From Homalodisca vitripennis (lineage: Eukaryota > Arthropoda > Insecta > Hemiptera > Cicadellidae), in assembly GCF_021130785.1 (NCBI RefSeq), contig NW_025776217.1, positions 62,001-126,000 on the forward strand: DNA of 64,000 nt. The letters are read 5' to 3'. Below are positions 60,675 through 64,000 of this stretch, one piece after another. The position numbers were made by a program, and so were the translations under genes. Positions within the stretch are counted from its first letter, which is position 1. Each line of letters starts with the position of its first letter. The notes below the pieces were generated by a model, which did not search any database, was not told where the DNA came from, and saw only the letters and a list, made by a program, of their open reading frames with translations.

Positions 60675-63017
60675 CTAATTAAGATCAAAAATGGAGAAAT
60701 ACTTGGCCTTACCAAACCAGTCGAAAGCAGAATGCAAATCGGGGAGAGGCACGGAGTCAATTTCTATCTGAGCATTGAGCTTTCGATAATCCAGGACCAA
60801 TCTGGACTTCCCATTAGGTTTCGGCACTAGAAACGCTGGACTGGAAAAATTTGAGCAAGACGGCTCGATTACCCCACTCTTAAGTAAATCATCAATCATA
60901 TTTCTCAGAATTTCCATCTTGGGCGGAGCAAGCTTATATGGATGGGAACGTACAGGACGGGTGTCTGTAAGACGAATCTCGTATTCCATGAGATTGGTCG
61001 TGCCCAGTTTGTCAGTTAGGACTTCAGGAAAACTGGAACAAATCTGCCTTATGTCCTCAGCCTCTTTCGGCGTAAGATGTCCTAGTTGGTCAGGAGGAGT
61101 CAAGCTCTTATCTTCCATCTCTAAGGCAGCAGTCCCACGAGACTCGACATCTGAAAAGGGAACGAGCACCCGCCTGGCGAAAGCAAAGAAAACATGACTG
61201 GAGGCCAAATCCAAAATCATGCCAGTTTTTCCGATAAAATCTGCTCCCAAGATGAAAGGAAAAGTCAGGTCCTTAGCCACCAAAAAGCTCCAATCCCAAG
61301 AGAAATAATTAATTTTGATGTGAATCTGGGCACTACAGATAATAGGTAAAGGTGTGCGTGAAGCAGTCCAGCAGATAAGTGAACTAGGCTCAACCTGCCG
61401 TATTAGCCCAGAGGATTTTAGATCTTCAAAAAACGACAAAGAAATCAGGCTGCGTGCTGACCCAGAATCAACCAGGGCCTTCTGCACCACATTCCCCACA
61501 AGCACATCCAGTTGTGGGCAGGTTGAGCGGGCAGCCCTTACTCCCTGCGCAGCCAGAGCAGCAACCTCCTCTCTCGGCCAACGATGATAACTGTTCCCAA
61601 GTCTATTTCTTTCTGCTTTCTTTCTGTTCTGCATTAAACCAGCTACCCCTTTACCATCAAAATCAGGTACATATTTGCCCTCAAAATTACCTTTACGGCA
61701 CGAGTCGGGCTTACTCGTCCGCAAGCTTACTAGTTTTTTTTTATTAAGTGGACACAACGGTCTAATATGTCCCACTTGCTTGCAGCCATAACAGGTAGGA
61801 GGCTGCCTACGGGAAGGAGCAGCTGCTGGCTCAGACTGCACCGGAGCATGGATCGGCCCCGGAGGCAAGTGAGGAAGATGCCTCGACATGGCCTCCCTTT
61901 GATCATCCGCATCCTGAACCCCTCTAGAGATGATGGAGAGGCGGTCCAAATCCGCAAAAGATGCGGGACGGCTACAAAAAATCAAACGGGAGCGTTCTTC
62001 AGGTTTAATGCCCTCCAAAATAAGGCTCACCAACTCCGTTTCGCTCAAGCTCAAGCGCAACACCCGGGCTACATCCCGTATCTCCCCGACAAAATGGCTC
62101 AACGTCTCGTCTGGTGCCTGAGGACGGTAAACGCGTTCCACCCGCAAGCGCTCCCTAACCCGAGCAGGTACAAAGAACTCCAAGATCTCGGCGTGGAACT
62201 GGTCAAAGGTGGCACCTCTCTTAAGGCAGTCTAGAAGGCGATCAAAAAGCGGCCTTAAGGAAAACTGCGCTAAAATCTGCATAAGCATGGCATCTGTCAT
62301 ACCAGGAAATTCTCTTATCTTAAAAACTTCCAGAAGGAAATGGATAAGTAAATTAGTGTCAAGCCCATCAACTCTGGGGAAGTGTTGTAAAACACTCCCC
62401 AAAGGATGGGGCAGTTTGCCAAAGCTAGAAAAGGAAGGCACAACTATAGATGATGCCTCACCAGCCGCTTCAGGAGGGCCACTACCCATCGGAGACATAG
62501 TAACTCTGGGAGGCTCGAAAGAAAGAGCCGGTGGATGGTTAGCAAAAGTAATGGTAGTGGGAACCTCCGTTGGAGTGACAGCGGTAAATAGTACCCCCTT
62601 CTCTTTCACCGAGCGCACCTCACTCAAACCATCTAAGGCTTGTTTTAATTTGTTACTGGCCGAAAAAGCCCAACTTTTAATATCAGAGTCTAAACTAGGA
62701 GCTGACATAAGTAAAACTATTCTGTCACGCCAATGTAAAAGCTGAGATGCCAATCTAGCCTTTGCTGACCCGGACATGGGAAGTGACTCAAAATTAATAT
62801 CGTCTTCTAATTCCTCCATTCGGGTTTTACAAAACTCAAATTCTGTGTTAATTTGGAACTCTGCATTCCAGCTGCGGTCCAACGCTATACAAGCCCGTAA
62901 TTGAGCTCTTAATGCCCTCACATCTCCCTCGGGCTTCTGTCCTCTCGCCAGGACCTCAAAAACCAACTCGGGCTTGCGTAGATGTTCAGGCACCAGGGAA
63001 AACGCCATACCAAACAA
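60675..63017 (-). CDS. Gag, protease and RT N-terminus of the LTR element (780 codons)
   Basis: Gag occupies residues 1-400, with a capsid-like LLIHFLLEVFKIREFPGM and an ARVRERLRVERVYRPQAPDE helix region. A CCHC zinc knuckle lies at 409-422 (CYGCKQVGHIRPLC). The aspartic protease follows with VDSGSARSLI (Asp517) and ILGADFIGKTG. The RT then begins with VIEPSCSNFSSPAFLVPKPNGKSRLVLDYRKLN and ends at IFDLN before an in-frame TAG. Gag, protease and pol thus lie in one frame, without the usual frameshift. The start ATG at 63017 follows a 460-bp leader. Confidence 0.88.
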   Translation of the reverse strand: MFGMAFSLVPEHLRKPELVFEVLARGQKPEGDVRALRAQLRACIALDRSWNAEFQINTEFEFCKTRMEELEDDINFESLPMSGSAKARLASQLLHWRDRIVLLMSAPSLDSDIKSWAFSASNKLKQALDGLSEVRSVKEKGVLFTAVTPTEVPTTITFANHPPALSFEPPRVTMSPMGSGPPEAAGEASSIVVPSFSSFGKLPHPLGSVLQHFPRVDGLDTNLLIHFLLEVFKIREFPGMTDAMLMQILAQFSLRPLFDRLLDCLKRGATFDQFHAEILEFFVPARVRERLRVERVYRPQAPDETLSHFVGEIRDVARVLRLSLSETELVSLILEGIKPEERSRLIFCSRPASFADLDRLSIISRGVQDADDQREAMSRHLPHLPPGPIHAPVQSEPAAAPSRRQPPTCYGCKQVGHIRPLCPLNKKKLVSLRTSKPDSCRKGNFEGKYVPDFDGKGVAGLMQNRKKAERNRLGNSYHRWPREEVAALAAQGVRAARSTCPQLDVLVGNVVQKALVDSGSARSLISLSFFEDLKSSGLIRQVEPSSLICWTASRTPLPIICSAQIHIKINYFSWDWSFLVAKDLTFPFILGADFIGKTGMILDLASSHVFFAFARRVLVPFSDVESRGTAALEMEDKSLTPPDQLGHLTPKEAEDIRQICSSFPEVLTDKLGTTNLMEYEIRLTDTRPVRSHPYKLAPPKMEILRNMIDDLLKSGVIEPSCSNFSSPAFLVPKPNGKSRLVLDYRKLNAQIEIDSVPLPDLHSAFDWFGKAKYFSIFDLN

Positions 63018-63481
63018 TTAAGACAAATAAATACAACAATAAACAACAAAGCGTACGCAACAATTACTTAGTATCCTAAGTGGACTCAACTCACAAAAGG
63101 CTTACACTGACGAGGTCCAAGTGAAGAACTTAATACCTGCTACCTAATAGAAGGATACCCTGCAAATATACACTAACCACAACCTACAAACACAGAAGCA
63201 ATAAATATAACAAAACAACACATTGATAGGGGAGAAGTAGAGTACAGTTAGATAAATTTAGCGGTTAAGCAATTTAGAGTCCCTTGCTCCCTGCAAAGAG
63301 TAAGTCTGCAGGAAGCAAGACACTAAACCAATTCCACCCGGTATCCTGTGCTAGGGCGAGCTCCTAATGAAAAAAAAATGGTGTACTCTAACCTCCCCCT
63401 ACCTAACACTAACCTACACCAACAAACAAAACCTAAACTGAGAGACAGCTGAGAGAGCAGCTAACCACGCTCTGCCACCAT
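63018..63481 (-). other. Leader between 5' LTR and gag
   Basis: On the minus strand the LTR ends in ...CGGTTTCA and is followed by ATGGTGGCAGAGCGTGGTTA, where a tRNA primer site is expected (TGGTGGCAGAGCG); the tRNA was not assigned. At 63330-63372 the leader holds a diverged copy of an LTR-internal segment (AATTCCACCCGGTATCCT, also at 57596 and 63782). Confidence 0.6.
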
Positions 63482-64000
63482 TGAAACCGTACATCGCCGC
63501 TCGCACACCCACAGCAAACCATCAGGGAAGCGCGCGCCCATGGTGGCGAACGGGATGCCGGATCAAAACAAAACTAGGTAAAAAAGAACACCGTGGTCAG
63601 TATACTCAGGTTCATTTACTAAGACACAGCATAGGCCTATCCAGTCAATATAAAAATATATATATATATACTATAAATAAAAAAAAATAAAAAGTGCCTG
63701 CAGTAGTATACCTCAAACAATCCTTGTCAGGTGCACCTGCATACAAAATTAGAAACGCCATAATTTGAAACAAGAAATGCCAATTCCACCCGGTATCCTT
63801 CAGCTAAGGGCGGGCTCCTAATGAAATCCAAGAAATAACTAAATAATATCTAAAACTAACTTAAAATTAAATAACAAAATATAAACTATATAAATGGCAA
63901 CAATAACAATAACAAATAAATAAAGAATATGGGCAGGGTATCACAGATGTTGACTAGTAGAAATGTCCATCATGGTGGCCGTCCTTCAGCAGAGTGCAAA
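63482..64000 (-). repeat. 5' LTR, partial (runs off the window)
   Basis: It matches 57296-57812 with few differences (two more TA in the TATATA run, CAGCTAAGG for CGGCTAAGG). The low divergence points to recent insertion. Confidence 0.88.

Larger units (their letters stand above)
57296..64000 (-). mobile_element. Ty3/gypsy-like LTR retrotransposon, minus strand, 5' LTR cut by the window end
   Basis: A long repeat beginning TGAAACCGTACATCGCC is found at 57296 and at 63482 in the same orientation, nearly identical over the 519 bp available. Between them, on the minus strand, lie gag, protease, RT, RNase H and integrase in the Ty3/gypsy order. A G-run on the minus strand (58146-58156) is the polypurine tract next to the 3' LTR. 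No env frame is seen. The LTRs are very similar, so insertion was recent, but the coding part has a stop and frameshifts. Confidence 0.92.

Noticed and set aside
57296..64000. Endogenous retrovirus with env
   Set aside because: The stretch between integrase and 3' LTR (58142-58418) is too short for an env gene and no such frame exists elsewhere in the element.

Overview
The window is a transposon-dense, AT-rich stretch of a eukaryotic nuclear genome, most likely an arthropod and probably an insect. Evidence for this is the mix of Tc1/mariner, piggyBac-type, arthropod-type Mutator, Penelope-like, non-LTR and Ty3/gypsy-like elements, the many microsatellites and minisatellites, and the insect-type Polinton genes. 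I see no convincing host protein-coding gene.

Layout. 1-3078: the end of a Polinton/Maverick (copy A, virion genes on +), finishing in its terminal repeat and a TA microsatellite. 3.4-4.3 kb: decayed non-LTR reverse transcriptase. 4.3-12.6 kb: minisatellites, microsatellites and a dispersed repeat. 12631-14948: a DNA transposon with 30-bp inverted repeats and a broken DUF7869-type protein. 16.6 kb: mariner remnant. 19210-34934: a second Polinton (copy B, opposite orientation) bounded by AG...CT termini and a perfect 6-bp target duplication AATAAC. A non-LTR retrotransposon block at 19681-22160 sits inside it. 36.5-42.3 kb: several tandem repeats, a TTAA-flanked piggyBac-type MITE and a Penelope-like fragment. 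49.0-50.4 kb and 55.5-56.6 kb: mariner-like elements. 53.2-54.1 kb: Mutator-like transposase relic. 56.7 kb: tRNA-like sequence. 57296 to the window end: a Ty3/gypsy-like LTR retrotransposon on the minus strand.

The Polinton is the centre of interest. Between them the two copies give an apparently complete gene set. It has a protein-primed type PolB (split by one TGA), a small OB-like protein, a packaging ATPase and an adenain-like protease with an N-terminal virion-protein extension. Structural genes are a minor capsid (penton-type) protein, a double-jelly-roll type major capsid protein (broken differently in each copy), a virion protein ending in a parvovirus-like phospholipase A2 domain and a coiled-coil protein. 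There are also two zinc proteins, a BRO-N protein and, in copy A, a protein resembling the poxvirus/giant-virus late transcription factor VLTF3. No integrase is present in either copy although the target duplication is perfect. Nearly every gene begins at a T-rich stretch followed by TAAATGG or a close variant, recalling poxvirus late promoters. Together with the VLTF3-like gene this suggests that the family uses a virus-type late transcription scheme; that is inference.

The capsid, protease, ATPase, PLA2 and polymerase genes form a virion-making module. The protease probably matures the virion proteins, which carry adenain-like IxGSG sites. Many genes are intact, so copy B is a fairly recent insertion.
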